43,765 nt of DNA from Paracoccaceae bacterium (GTDB lineage Bacteria; Pseudomonadota; Alphaproteobacteria; Rhodobacterales; Rhodobacteraceae): positions 1 to 43,765 of the forward strand of contig CANJQT010000021.1 in the NCBI GenBank assembly GCA_947476475.1, written 5' to 3'. The stretch's first letter is position 1. Each line of letters begins with the position of its first letter. This document shows positions 31,580-39,690 of this stretch, in pieces. Below the pieces are notes generated by a model. The model ran no database searches. It worked only from the letters and a program-made list of their open reading frames with translations, and was not told where the DNA came from. A program made the translations under genes and the position numbers.

Positions 31580-32463
31580 ATCTTGCCCCCTTGACGGTTG
31601 CGCCATAGCGCCAGTCCGACCAGCACCAGCATCATCAGTGCCAGCAAAACCACCGAAAGCGCCGCTCCGAAGGGCCAGTTGCGCGACTGGCCGAATTGGA
31701 GCTGGATCAGGTTACCCATCATCAGCGACTTGCCACCACCAAGGATTGCAGCGGTGACGAAAGAGCCAAGACTGGGGATGAACACCAGCATCGACCCCGC
31801 GATGATACCGGGCATCGCCAGCGGGATGACCACACGGGTCAGTGCCTGGCGGCGGTTTGCGCCAAGATCATAGGCTGCCTCAAGAAGCCGCCAGTCGAAC
31901 TTTTCAAAGCCGGAATAGATTGGCAGGATCATGAAGGGCAGGAAGGAATAGACCAGGCCGATCAGGATGGCGGTGTCGTTGTACAGCAACTGGACAGGGC
32001 CAAATGGCCAGACGGCGTTGGCAAAGTGCGACACCGCGCCATCCTCGCGCAGAATGATCAGCCAAGCGTAGTTGCGCACCAAAAGGTTGGTCCAGAACGG
32101 GATGGTGATCAGCAGAACCGCAATGTCGCGCTGGTTCTTTGACAGGCTTGACATCCACAGGGCCACTGGCAGGCCCAGCAGGACGCACAGCACGGTTGTG
32201 AAAAACGCCTGCGCGACCGAACGCAGCTGAATGATCAGGTAGGTCGGGTTCAACAGCATGGTGCCATCGAAATCCTCTTCCCAGGCCAGACGCGTATAAT
32301 TGGCAAAGGAGGGGGCCGAATCCCATGTGACGCCGATGGTGGCCCCGCGTTCCAGCAAGGACACCCATGCCATGATCGCCAGAGGCACCCCGACCAGCGC
32401 CAGCACGATGACAAGCGCGGGCGCGACAAGGCCCATCCTGCGCAAAGGGGAAGCAGCGCTCAT
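31576..32463 (-). CDS. PotB-type ABC transporter permease
   Basis: A 295-residue permease with about six membrane helices and an EAA loop (LLEAAYDLGANRRQALTRVV). The NLLVRNYAWLIIL and LLYNDTAILIGLVYSFLPFM segments are typical of PotB/PotH. ATG 32463 overlaps the potA-like stop, and its own stop overlaps potC, so subunit synthesis is coupled. Confidence 0.93.
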   Translation of the reverse strand: MSAASPLRRMGLVAPALVIVLALVGVPLAIMAWVSLLERGATIGVTWDSAPSFANYTRLAWEEDFDGTMLLNPTYLIIQLRSVAQAFFTTVLCVLLGLPVALWMSSLSKNQRDIAVLLITIPFWTNLLVRNYAWLIILREDGAVSHFANAVWPFGPVQLLYNDTAILIGLVYSFLPFMILPIYSGFEKFDWRLLEAAYDLGANRRQALTRVVIPLAMPGIIAGSMLVFIPSLGSFVTAAILGGGKSLMMGNLIQLQFGQSRNWPFGAALSVVLLALMMLVLVGLALWRNRQGGKI

Positions 32464-33530
32464 GCCGCAAAAACCTGAAGGGCGGAATCGGGCAGGTGAA
32501 CTGACACCCTGCTGCCCTTTTCCGGCGGGGCGGCGCCTTCGCCGATGCGGGTTTCGCGCAACAAGAACTCGCGCCCGTCCGCAAGGCGCAATTGCAGCAG
32601 TGTCGCGGTTCCCAAATAGGCGGAATGCATTACTTCTGCTGCAAATGACCCTTCGCCGGATTTCGCCAACCGGGCGCGTTCTGGTCGGATTGCAACCGTA
32701 ACCCGGTCGCCGGGCGCATGGCCGAAGTTGCCCGCGACGCTTGCGCCGCAGTCAAGCTGGATTGCGCCGCCGTCAACCTTGCCTTCCAGAAGGTTTATGT
32801 CACCGATGAAGTCGGCAACAAACCGATGGCTGGGGCGTTCGTAAATGGCGCGCGGCGTATCCAGTTGCAGGATGCGCCCGCCCTGCATCACCGCGATGCG
32901 GTCGGACAGGGTCAGCGCCTCTTCCTGATCATGGGTGACAAAGACGAAGGTAATGCCCGCTTCGGCCTGCAACTGCTTGAGTTCTATCTGCATCTGCTTG
33001 CGCAGCTTGAGGTCCAGCGCCGACAGGGGTTCGTCCAGCAACAGCACTTTCGGCCGTGGCGCCAGTGCGCGGGCCAGTGCCACGCGCTGCTGCTGCCCAC
33101 CTGAAAGCTCTGACGGCTTGCGGTTAGCGAAGGCCGCCATCCGCACCATCTCCAACGCCTCGCCGGCACGGCGGATGACTTCGGCGCGGGACAGCGACTG
33201 CATCTCAAGCGCGAAGGCGACGTTCTGCGCGACGCTGAGATGCGGGAAAAGCGCATAGTTCTGAAAGACCGTGTTCACCGGGCGGCGGAACGGAGGCAGA
33301 TGATCGACCCTCTCGCCGTCGATCAGGATAGAGCCGCTGTCAAGTTCCTCGAACCCGGCGATCAGGCGCAAAAGCGTGGTCTTGCCGCAGCCGGAGGGGC
33401 CAAGCAGCGTAAAGAACTCGCGGGTGCCGATCTCGACCGCGACATCCTGCAGCACCTTTATGGCGGAATCACCCCGGCCGAAACTTTTCGAAACAGACTG
33501 GACTGAGATTGCCGATTGCGGATTGGTCAT
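32460..33530 (-). CDS. PotA-type ABC transporter ATP-binding protein
   Basis: A 356-residue ATPase. Walker A is GPSGCGKT (about 43-50), the Q-loop VFQNYALFPH, the signature LSGGQQQR, Walker B LLLDEPLSALD and the switch His in FVTHDQEEA. A C-terminal TOBE-type regulatory domain starts near residue 265 (VTVAIRPERARL). ATG 33530 has GGGGAG upstream. It opens the minus-strand transport operon, 101 bases downstream of the GntR regulator gene. Confidence 0.95.
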   Translation of the reverse strand: MTNPQSAISVQSVSKSFGRGDSAIKVLQDVAVEIGTREFFTLLGPSGCGKTTLLRLIAGFEELDSGSILIDGERVDHLPPFRRPVNTVFQNYALFPHLSVAQNVAFALEMQSLSRAEVIRRAGEALEMVRMAAFANRKPSELSGGQQQRVALARALAPRPKVLLLDEPLSALDLKLRKQMQIELKQLQAEAGITFVFVTHDQEEALTLSDRIAVMQGGRILQLDTPRAIYERPSHRFVADFIGDINLLEGKVDGGAIQLDCGASVAGNFGHAPGDRVTVAIRPERARLAKSGEGSFAAEVMHSAYLGTATLLQLRLADGREFLLRETRIGEGAAPPEKGSRVSVHLPDSALQVFAA

Positions 33531-33557
33531 GCTGCTCCCCTAAGCTTGGGAAGGATC

Positions 33558-33605
33558 GTCATGCATGACAGGGCGTCTTGTCAAGATCGCATGCAGTGAC
33601 TGCAT
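33558..33605. promoter_or_regulatory. Two dyads upstream of potA-like gene (possible GntR operators)
   Basis: GTCATGCATGAC at 33558-33569 is a perfect 12-bp palindrome. ATGCAG-TGA-CTGCAT at 33591-33605 is a perfect 6-bp inverted repeat with a 3-base spacer. Both lie in the 101 bases between the GntR-type gene and the potA-like gene. The second contains CTGCATACGA, which resembles TTGCATACAA in the repeat upstream of the aminotransferase gene (35363-35373, opposite strand). Confidence 0.5.
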
Positions 33606-33631
33606 ACGATTTTTTCAGCGGCCCCCGACAG

Positions 33632-34351
33632 TCAGGCGTGCTGGATCGCTTGCGCATAGGACGCAAGCACTTCGCGAATGTCTTGTTCAACGCGGGTGTT
33701 CAACAGCGCCCGGCCAGCCACCTCTGCCACATGCCGGTCCATCAGTTCTGCGGCCTCTTCGATCCGACCGGCAATGAGTGATTCTACGATGGCGGCATGT
33801 TCGCGGGCACCACAGTCGGTCGAATGCGGACGGCCATACATTGCCAGAACCATCGAACAGCGCGACACGGTTTCTGTGACATAGCGCAACAGCAAGGGAT
33901 TGCCGGTCAGTTGGGCCAGTGTCAGGTGGAACTCGCCAGCCAAGCGGATTGCTTCGGGCTCGTTGGTGCTGGCCATTGCGGCTTCGCGGGCAACCATTGC
34001 GCGCAGACGGCCAGCAATGGCAGGGTCGATCTTGCCTGAAAGGTCAAGCATCATGGCGCGTTCAAGTGCCCGGCGCACATGAAAAATCCCACGGCCCTCC
34101 TCTAGGGAAGGGTTGGCGACGAATGCCCCCCGGTTGGGCTTCAAGTCGACCAGACCTTCGACGGCCAGACGCCCGAGGGCCTCTCGGGCGATGGTGCGCG
34201 ACGTTCCGAAACTTTCGCCGATCGCGTCTTCGGGCAGACGCGACCCCGGGGCAAGACGCTGTTCGATGATGGCGCTGCGCAGGGCTTGGTGCACCTTTTC
34301 AGTGCGGGTGCGGGCAGGCGCAGCAGTCTTGGCAGGCTTTTCTGACGGCAT
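33632..34351 (-). CDS. GntR-family regulator (FCD domain)
   Basis: A 239-residue FadR-subfamily regulator. The winged helix spans about residues 15-80 (LAPGSRLPEDAIGESFGTSR then EALGRLAVEGLVDLKPNRGAF). The FCD effector domain has the metal-binding His residues in GEFHLTLAQLTGN, AREHAAIVESL and MDRHVAEV. ATG 34351 has AAGGAC upstream. It precedes the ABC operon on the same strand and probably controls it, and perhaps also the aminotransferase operon, in response to an imported amine or its acid product. Confidence 0.9.
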   Translation of the reverse strand: MPSEKPAKTAAPARTRTEKVHQALRSAIIEQRLAPGSRLPEDAIGESFGTSRTIAREALGRLAVEGLVDLKPNRGAFVANPSLEEGRGIFHVRRALERAMMLDLSGKIDPAIAGRLRAMVAREAAMASTNEPEAIRLAGEFHLTLAQLTGNPLLLRYVTETVSRCSMVLAMYGRPHSTDCGAREHAAIVESLIAGRIEEAAELMDRHVAEVAGRALLNTRVEQDIREVLASYAQAIQHA

Positions 34352-34649
34352 GATTTGTCCTTGGTTTGCATCAACATGCGCTAACGTCCGGGCAGGTTCA
34401 AGTTAGGCAATCGCCCTGTCGTCGCGGGGAATGCAGGCAATCCGATCTGTGATGTCGTTACCCCCCTTCGACGGTCGCTTCGGCCAGCTTCAAAGGAATG
34501 GCAGTGCGATGCGGCATGATCTTTCACCGATTTCACCTGCCCCGCCCTGCCCCGAGATTGCAACAAACCGGCGCGCCAACCGTGCGGTCATGATGGCGGC
34601 TTTCTTGCTGCGCTTTGACATCGGGGCCCTGCTGTCTGGTTCGGATTGG

Positions 34650-35300
34650 TCAGGCTTTTGGCAGAAGGCTTGCAAGGAAATCTGCCTCGGCGTCGGCAAG
34701 TTCAGCAGACTTCTTCAACTGGAACTGCCTGTCAGACCCAATGTAGTTGTCGGCATGCAGTCGTGCGATGGGTTGGTAGACTTCGGGCCGCACATAGCGC
34801 CCCGCGGCATCCAGGCAGTCGTCACGGACATGCATCTGCACAACCTGCCCCAGCACGATCGCGCGGCCAGGGTAGTCGATGATCTGTTCAACCCGGCATT
34901 CCATCGCACAGGGGCTTTCGGCCACGCGCGACACATCGACCTTCAGCGCAGGCAGTGCGGTCAACCCGGCCAGCTTCAGTTCATCCACTTCGGGCGCCAG
35001 CCCGGCCCCGCAGACTATCATCTGGTCGGCAAGGCTTTGGTCGACCATGTTCACAACAAACTCGCCCGTTCGGCGAAGGTTGATCGTGGTATCTTTTTCA
35101 ACCCCGTTCGAGCGGCCCTGAATACCAAGGATCAGGATGGGCGGCTCTTGGGCGAAGACATTGAAGAAGCTCATCGGGGCTGCGTTGTTGTGGCCAGCCG
35201 CGGCTCTGGTCGTGACCAAAGCAATCGGCCGCGGCACCACAAAACTGGTCAACAACCGATAACGATCCGAGGCGGGGAGGGTCGCAAAATCAAATTCCAT
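34650..35300 (-). CDS. Flavin reductase-like (FMN-binding split barrel) protein
   Basis: A 216-residue FMN-binding protein of the flavin-reductase-like (DIM6/NTAB) family. The LTSFVVPRPIALVTTRAA start, the NNAAPMSFFNVFAQEPPIL segment and the TTINLRRTGEFVVNMV segment are typical. It could supply reduced flavin to a monooxygenase or act alone as a reductase. I chose ATG 35300; a TTG at 35306 is in frame. It is upstream of the GntR gene on the same strand (298-base gap without a recognisable gene) and divergent from the aminotransferase operon. Confidence 0.82.
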   Translation of the reverse strand: MEFDFATLPASDRYRLLTSFVVPRPIALVTTRAAAGHNNAAPMSFFNVFAQEPPILILGIQGRSNGVEKDTTINLRRTGEFVVNMVDQSLADQMIVCGAGLAPEVDELKLAGLTALPALKVDVSRVAESPCAMECRVEQIIDYPGRAIVLGQVVQMHVRDDCLDAAGRYVRPEVYQPIARLHADNYIGSDRQFQLKKSAELADAEADFLASLLPKA

Positions 35301-35342
35301 CGCCAAGCCGATCCATTGAGATGTGAGTCTGAGTACTTATTT

Positions 35343-35374
35343 CATACAATCATTAGATTGCTTTGTATGCAATC
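35343..35374. promoter_or_regulatory. Nested inverted repeats upstream of the aminotransferase operon
   Basis: CATACAA and TTGTATG (35343-35349 and 35363-35369) form a perfect 7-bp repeat with a 13-base spacer. GATTGC and GCAATC (35356-35361 and 35369-35374) form a second, overlapping 6-bp repeat. The region is A+T-rich and lies 43 bases before the flavin-reductase start and 210 bases before the aminotransferase start, so it can control both. TNGTATNCAAN-type sites are usual for FCD-type GntR proteins, which makes the neighbouring GntR the prime candidate. Confidence 0.55.
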
Positions 35375-35583
35375 CTGAAACTGCTTGATGGTGCTACCGG
35401 TGGCTGGTGACCTTGATGCGCGGGGGGCGGAACGCTGGCCAGCCTGCAAACGGCCGCCGCCGCCGTCGCAGGGCGGACCTTCGGGGCGGTCTGGACGGCG
35501 ATCAAGGACCAAACCCAAACTATCTGTTTGATCTATGCAATGCCCTGCTGCACCCTCACCCTCACACCTTTCCCGGAGCCGTC

Positions 35584-36924
35584 ATGTCCCGCCCCGCCCA
35601 CACCACGATTTCCGCCACCAACGCCCTGCCGAAAGTCGTACGCGGCAAGGGAAGTTACCTTTGGGACGCCTCGGGCAAACAATATATCGACGGCTCTGGC
35701 GGTCCTGCGGTTTATTGCCTTGGCCATGCCAACGAGGAGGTCAACGCGGCCATCATCGTCCAGCTGAACGACCTTGCCCATGGCTACCGCTACAATTTTA
35801 CCACCAATGCGCTGGAGGAACTGACCGAGATCATCCGCGACCGGGTAGGCGGCACCTTGCGCGAGATGGTGTTTGTGACCGGCGGCTCGGAAGCTGTGGA
35901 AAGCTGCCTGAAGATTGCCCTGCAATACCAGACAGCCATCGGCCGGAAATCCCGCCGCCGCTTTATCAGCCGCGAAAGGTCGTGGCATGGAAACACGCTG
36001 GGCGCGCTTGGACTTTCGGGTTTCGCCGAACGCACGGCAGCCTATGAAGGGGCCTTCATTCCGTCGATCAAGCTGTCGCCGGCCAATGAATACCGCCCGA
36101 TTGCCGGGGCCAGCGCCGAAACCGCCGGAGCAGCGGCGGCGGCGGAACTGGAAGCGGCCATTCTGGCCCACGGGGCCGAAACCATCGCCGGTTTCGTCTT
36201 TGAACCCGTGGTCGGGGCGGCGGGCGGCTGTGTGCCGGCGCCCCCCGGCTATGCCCGCATGGTTCGCGAGATTTGCACCCGGCACGGGGTTTTGATGATT
36301 GCCGATGAGGTGATGTCTGGCGCGGGCCGCTGTGGCACCTGGCGCGCGCTGGAACATGACCGGGTAGAGCCTGACATCATGTCGATCGCCAAGGGTCTGG
36401 CGGGCGGCTATCAGCCGCTTGGCGCCGCAATCTGCACCACCGCAGTCTGGCAGGCGATCCGTGCCAAGGACGGCGCTTTCGGCACCGGCCATACCTTTAC
36501 CGGCCACACGGCAGCCTGCGCGGCGGGGGTGGCGGTGCAAAAGATCGTGGCGCGTGAAGGGCTTGTTGCCAAGGTCGCCGCCAATGGCCCGCGCCTGAAG
36601 ACCTGGCTGGCCGATGCGCTCGCAGGCGTCGATGCGGTGGGCGACATTCGCGGGCGCGGCCATTTCATCGCCGTAGAACTGGTGGCCGACCGCGCCACCA
36701 AGGCCCCCTTCCCGGCTGACCGGAAACTTTTCATGAAGATCCGCGCCCAAGCGATGGAAAACAGCCTTGTCTGCTATCCGGTCGGCGGAAATGTCGATGG
36801 CGTGAACGGCGATATTGTCATCTTGGCGCCGCCGTACAATTGCACCGATGCCGAACTGACCGAAATCGTCGACAAGGGTGCCAGGTCCATCCGGCAGGTG
36901 CTGCAAGCGGAAGGGCTGGCGTGA
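35584..36924 (+). CDS. Class III PLP-dependent aminotransferase
   Basis: A 446-residue omega-aminotransferase. The FVTGGSEAVESCLKIALQY segment, the SWHGNTLGALGLSG segment, the LMIADEVMSGAGRCG Asp that pairs with the cofactor, and MSIAKGLAGGYQPLGA with the Schiff-base Lys identify the class. Members act on polyamines, omega-amino acids or beta-amino acids, usually with pyruvate or 2-oxoglutarate as acceptor. ATG 35584 has CGGAG upstream. It heads a four-gene operon in which every junction overlaps, pointing to coordinated amine breakdown. Confidence 0.92.
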   Translation: MSRPAHTTISATNALPKVVRGKGSYLWDASGKQYIDGSGGPAVYCLGHANEEVNAAIIVQLNDLAHGYRYNFTTNALEELTEIIRDRVGGTLREMVFVTGGSEAVESCLKIALQYQTAIGRKSRRRFISRERSWHGNTLGALGLSGFAERTAAYEGAFIPSIKLSPANEYRPIAGASAETAGAAAAAELEAAILAHGAETIAGFVFEPVVGAAGGCVPAPPGYARMVREICTRHGVLMIADEVMSGAGRCGTWRALEHDRVEPDIMSIAKGLAGGYQPLGAAICTTAVWQAIRAKDGAFGTGHTFTGHTAACAAGVAVQKIVAREGLVAKVAANGPRLKTWLADALAGVDAVGDIRGRGHFIAVELVADRATKAPFPADRKLFMKIRAQAMENSLVCYPVGGNVDGVNGDIVILAPPYNCTDAELTEIVDKGARSIRQVLQAEGLA

Positions 36925-37847
36925 TGTCGAAAATCATCATTTCCTGCGCGATCACCGGGTCGATCCACACACCCTCGATGTCGCCTTACCTGCCGGTGAC
37001 CGGTGCGGAAATCGCAACGCAGGCGATCGAGGCGGCAAAGGCCGGGGCGACCATCCTGCACCTGCATGCCCGCGACCCTGAAACCGGCCGCCCTTCCGCC
37101 GATCCCGCGCATTGGGCGGGCTTTCTGCCCGTAATCAAGGCAGGCTGCGACGCGGTGGTCAACATGACCACAGGCGGCAGTGCGGTGATGACGCTGGACC
37201 AGCGCCTTGCAGGGCCAAAGACCTTTGCCCCCGAGATGTGCAGCCTGAACATGGGCACGATGAACTTCGCGCTTTATCCGTTGGCCGCGCGGATCAAAGA
37301 CTGGAAACACGAATGGGAAAAGCCCTTCCTTGAGGGCACTGATGATCTGGTGTTCAAGAACACCCCCCGTGACATCGCCCATGTTCTGGCCGAAATGGGC
37401 ACCCGTGGCGCGCGGTTCGAATTTGAATGCTATGACATGTCGCATCTCTACATGCTGAAGCACTTCGTTGACCGCGGGGCGGTTTCCGGCCCCTTGTATA
37501 TCCAGTTCGTCTTTGGCGTTCTGGGTGGCATGGCGGCGGACCCAGACATGCTGGTGCTTCTGAAGCGCACGGCGGACCGGCTTTTCGGCGACGCCTATCT
37601 GTTTTCGGTACTGGCTGCGGGCCGCCAGCAGATTCCGATGGCCAGCATGGCTGCCGCCATGGGCGGGCACGTGCGGGTGGGGCTGGAGGACAATCTGTAC
37701 CTTTCAAAGGGTGTGTTGGCGCAAAGCAATGCCCAGCAGGTTCATCAGATTCGCGGAATCGTCGAAGGCATGGGCCGAACCGTTGCGACCCCCGCCGAGG
37801 CCCGCGCGCTTCTGGCCCTGAAAGGGGCGCACGAGGTGACCTTTTGA
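36924..37847 (+). CDS. BKACE (DUF849) beta-keto acid cleavage enzyme
   Basis: A 307-residue TIM-barrel enzyme of the BKACE family, first known as 3-keto-5-aminohexanoate cleavage enzyme (Kce). Members condense a beta-keto acid with acetyl-CoA to give acetoacetate and a CoA ester. The Zn-binding HLHARDP (H46, H48), the FECYDMSHLY segment and the C-terminal GGHVRVGLEDNLYL with the conserved Glu are all present. ATG 36924 overlaps the aminotransferase stop. In this operon it would cleave the beta-keto acid left after transamination of a beta-amino acid or amine-derived chain. Confidence 0.92.
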   Translation: MSKIIISCAITGSIHTPSMSPYLPVTGAEIATQAIEAAKAGATILHLHARDPETGRPSADPAHWAGFLPVIKAGCDAVVNMTTGGSAVMTLDQRLAGPKTFAPEMCSLNMGTMNFALYPLAARIKDWKHEWEKPFLEGTDDLVFKNTPRDIAHVLAEMGTRGARFEFECYDMSHLYMLKHFVDRGAVSGPLYIQFVFGVLGGMAADPDMLVLLKRTADRLFGDAYLFSVLAAGRQQIPMASMAAAMGGHVRVGLEDNLYLSKGVLAQSNAQQVHQIRGIVEGMGRTVATPAEARALLALKGAHEVTF

Positions 37848-38320
37848 CCGCCCCTCTTATCCGGCGCACCAATGCAAGCGACGCGCCCACCATACAGGCA
37901 TTGCTTGAAGAACAGGCCGCGCACCACGGCGAAACGCTGGAACAAGGGGTCGAGGCGCTGGAGCGTTGGGGGTTCGGCCCCCATGCCCTGTTTCGCACCC
38001 TTCTGGCCGAACGCGGGACGGACCCCCTTGGGTTTGCGCTTTATTACCCAGATTTTTCCACCCTTCGCGGCCGCCCCGGCGTGATGCTGCAAGACATCTA
38101 CGTGCGCGAGACCGCCCGCGGCCTTGGCCTTGGCCGAGGCTTGCTGGCCGAGGTCATGGCCGATGCACAGGATTGGCAGGCGTCTTTCCTGACGCTGATG
38201 CTGGACCGCACCAATGAAACAGCGCGCGCCTTCTATGCCCGTCACGGCTTTGCGCCGCGCGGGGATTACGACATGCTCATTCTGGAAGGAGAAGGGCTGA
38301 AGGCCCTGATGACCCCATGA
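37844..38320 (+). CDS. GNAT acetyltransferase, spermidine/spermine N-acetyltransferase-like
   Basis: A 158-residue GNAT enzyme. The segment WGFGPHALFRTLLAERG, then GFALYYPDFSTLRGRPGVML and DIYVRETARGLGLGRGLL, follows the order and spacing of SSAT-type (diamine) acetyltransferases, including the acetyl-CoA loop RGLGLG and the late N-E-T-A-R-A-F-Y-A-R-H-G-F. It is therefore a good candidate to acetylate a primary amine of a polyamine or aminated intermediate. The start is TTG 37844, overlapping the BKACE stop (TTGA), with GAGGTGA upstream. Confidence 0.85.
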   Translation: MTAPLIRRTNASDAPTIQALLEEQAAHHGETLEQGVEALERWGFGPHALFRTLLAERGTDPLGFALYYPDFSTLRGRPGVMLQDIYVRETARGLGLGRGLLAEVMADAQDWQASFLTLMLDRTNETARAFYARHGFAPRGDYDMLILEGEGLKALMTP

Positions 38321-39333
38321 TCACCGTCTTTGATGAGGCCCAGCGCGCCCATGATCCGCAATTCTTTCTGTCGTCGGGCGCGCAGTTTCCCTGCCCCGAA
38401 AAACCCGCGCGCATCGATGCGCTTCTGGGTGCCGTGCGCCAGATGGGCGGCCCCGTGGTGCAAGCCCCCGATGCCGGGATCGCGCCCGTCGCGCGGGTTC
38501 ATCCCCAGCGTTATCTGACCTTCTTGCAAACCATCCATGCCCGCTGGTCCCGTATTCAAGGGGCGAGCGCCGAGGTGCTTCCAAACATCCACCCCGCCAA
38601 CCGCAGTGACGGATACCCCCTGTCCGCCGTGGGGCAGGCCGGATTTCATATGACCGACACCTCTTGCCCGATCAGCGCCGAAACCTGGGATTCGGCCTAC
38701 GTTTCGGCGCAGACCGCTATCCACGGGGCCGATCTGGTGGCAGGGGGCGAACGCGCGACCTATGCCCTGTGCCGCCCGCCGGGGCACCATGCTTTTTCCG
38801 AACTGGCAGGGGGGTTTTGCTATCTGAACAATTCGGCCATCGCGGCCCAGCGCCTGACCGGTGCAGGTCGCCGTGTGGCGATCCTTGATGTAGATCTTCA
38901 CCACGGCAACGGCACCCAGGGCATTTTCTACGACCGCCCTGATGTGATGACCATTTCCATCCATGCCCATCCCGAACGCTATTACCCGTTCTTCTGGGGC
39001 TATCCCGGCGAACGGGGGGCGGGCGAAGGCGAAGGGGCCAACCTAAACTTGTGCCTTGAGCGTGGCACGGGGGATGACGGGTTCGTGGCGGCGCTGGACA
39101 AGGGGATGGCAGCACTGACCAATTGGCGGGCCGATACGCTGGTGCTGGCGCTTGGCCTTGACGCTTTCGAGGGCGATCCCTTCGCTGGTCTGGCCGTCAC
39201 TACCCCCGGCTTTGCGCGCATCGGCCGGGCTGTTGCCGGTCTGGACCTGCCCACCCTGATCGTTCAGGAAGGCGGCTATCTTTGCCCCGAACTTGGCGAC
39301 AACCTTGAAGCCGTGCTGGGGCAATTTTCCTGA
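38317..39333 (+). CDS. Histone deacetylase-superfamily protein (acetylpolyamine amidohydrolase-like)
   Basis: A 338-residue zinc deacetylase. The active-site His pair is in RPPGHHA, the Zn ligands in DVDLHHGNG and LALGLDAFEGDP, and the transition-state region in QEGGYL. SIHAHPERYYPFFWGY is characteristic of the acetylpolyamine amidohydrolase branch. It would remove the acetyl group from an N-acetylated amine. ATG 38317 overlaps the GNAT stop (ATGA). Having an SSAT-like acetylase and this deacetylase coupled in one message is notable. Confidence 0.9.
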   Translation: MITVFDEAQRAHDPQFFLSSGAQFPCPEKPARIDALLGAVRQMGGPVVQAPDAGIAPVARVHPQRYLTFLQTIHARWSRIQGASAEVLPNIHPANRSDGYPLSAVGQAGFHMTDTSCPISAETWDSAYVSAQTAIHGADLVAGGERATYALCRPPGHHAFSELAGGFCYLNNSAIAAQRLTGAGRRVAILDVDLHHGNGTQGIFYDRPDVMTISIHAHPERYYPFFWGYPGERGAGEGEGANLNLCLERGTGDDGFVAALDKGMAALTNWRADTLVLALGLDAFEGDPFAGLAVTTPGFARIGRAVAGLDLPTLIVQEGGYLCPELGDNLEAVLGQFS

Positions 39334-39690
39334 TCCCCGATCAGGGCGGTTGCCCAGATTAAAAGCTGCGCAGGCGGTCGTGAACCGCAGCCTTGCACAA
39401 GCTGATGCGTGGCAGGGCAGCGGCAAACAGCGAACTTCGAAGCGGCAGTTCGACCGCAGTGGTGGTGGCGGACAAGGTGTGCCTGCGGCCGGTCCTTTCG
39501 CCGCATCGTTGCGGTTCAGACCGAACCCGATGGTGGCTTTACAGAAAACCGGGCCTGTTTTGTGGTATCCGGGGTGGCGATGCCTTGCTTGCTTTTTCGG
39601 CGCTGTCGCGTCGGCGCTTTGCCGTTTTGGCAATTGCTGTCTGCGGGTTGGCGCGGGTGTGCCGGCTTGGACAGGTGCACTGTCATTGCA
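39334..39690. other. Gene-free stretch after the deacetylase gene
   Basis: No frame on either strand gives a recognisable protein, although several stay open. The stop of the deacetylase gene lies inside a small dyad (CTGATC-CCC-GATCAG, 39330-39344). The region adjoins the broken Gfo/Idh gene and is probably decayed coding or intergenic DNA. Confidence 0.45.

Noticed and set aside
39330-39344. Terminator for the polyamine operon
   Set aside because: The 6-bp stem CTGATC/GATCAG is short, includes the stop codon and is not followed by a U-tract.
39043-39633. Minus-strand 196-codon frame
   Set aside because: Half of it is antisense to the deacetylase gene and the rest is unlike any known protein. 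High G+C makes such open frames common.
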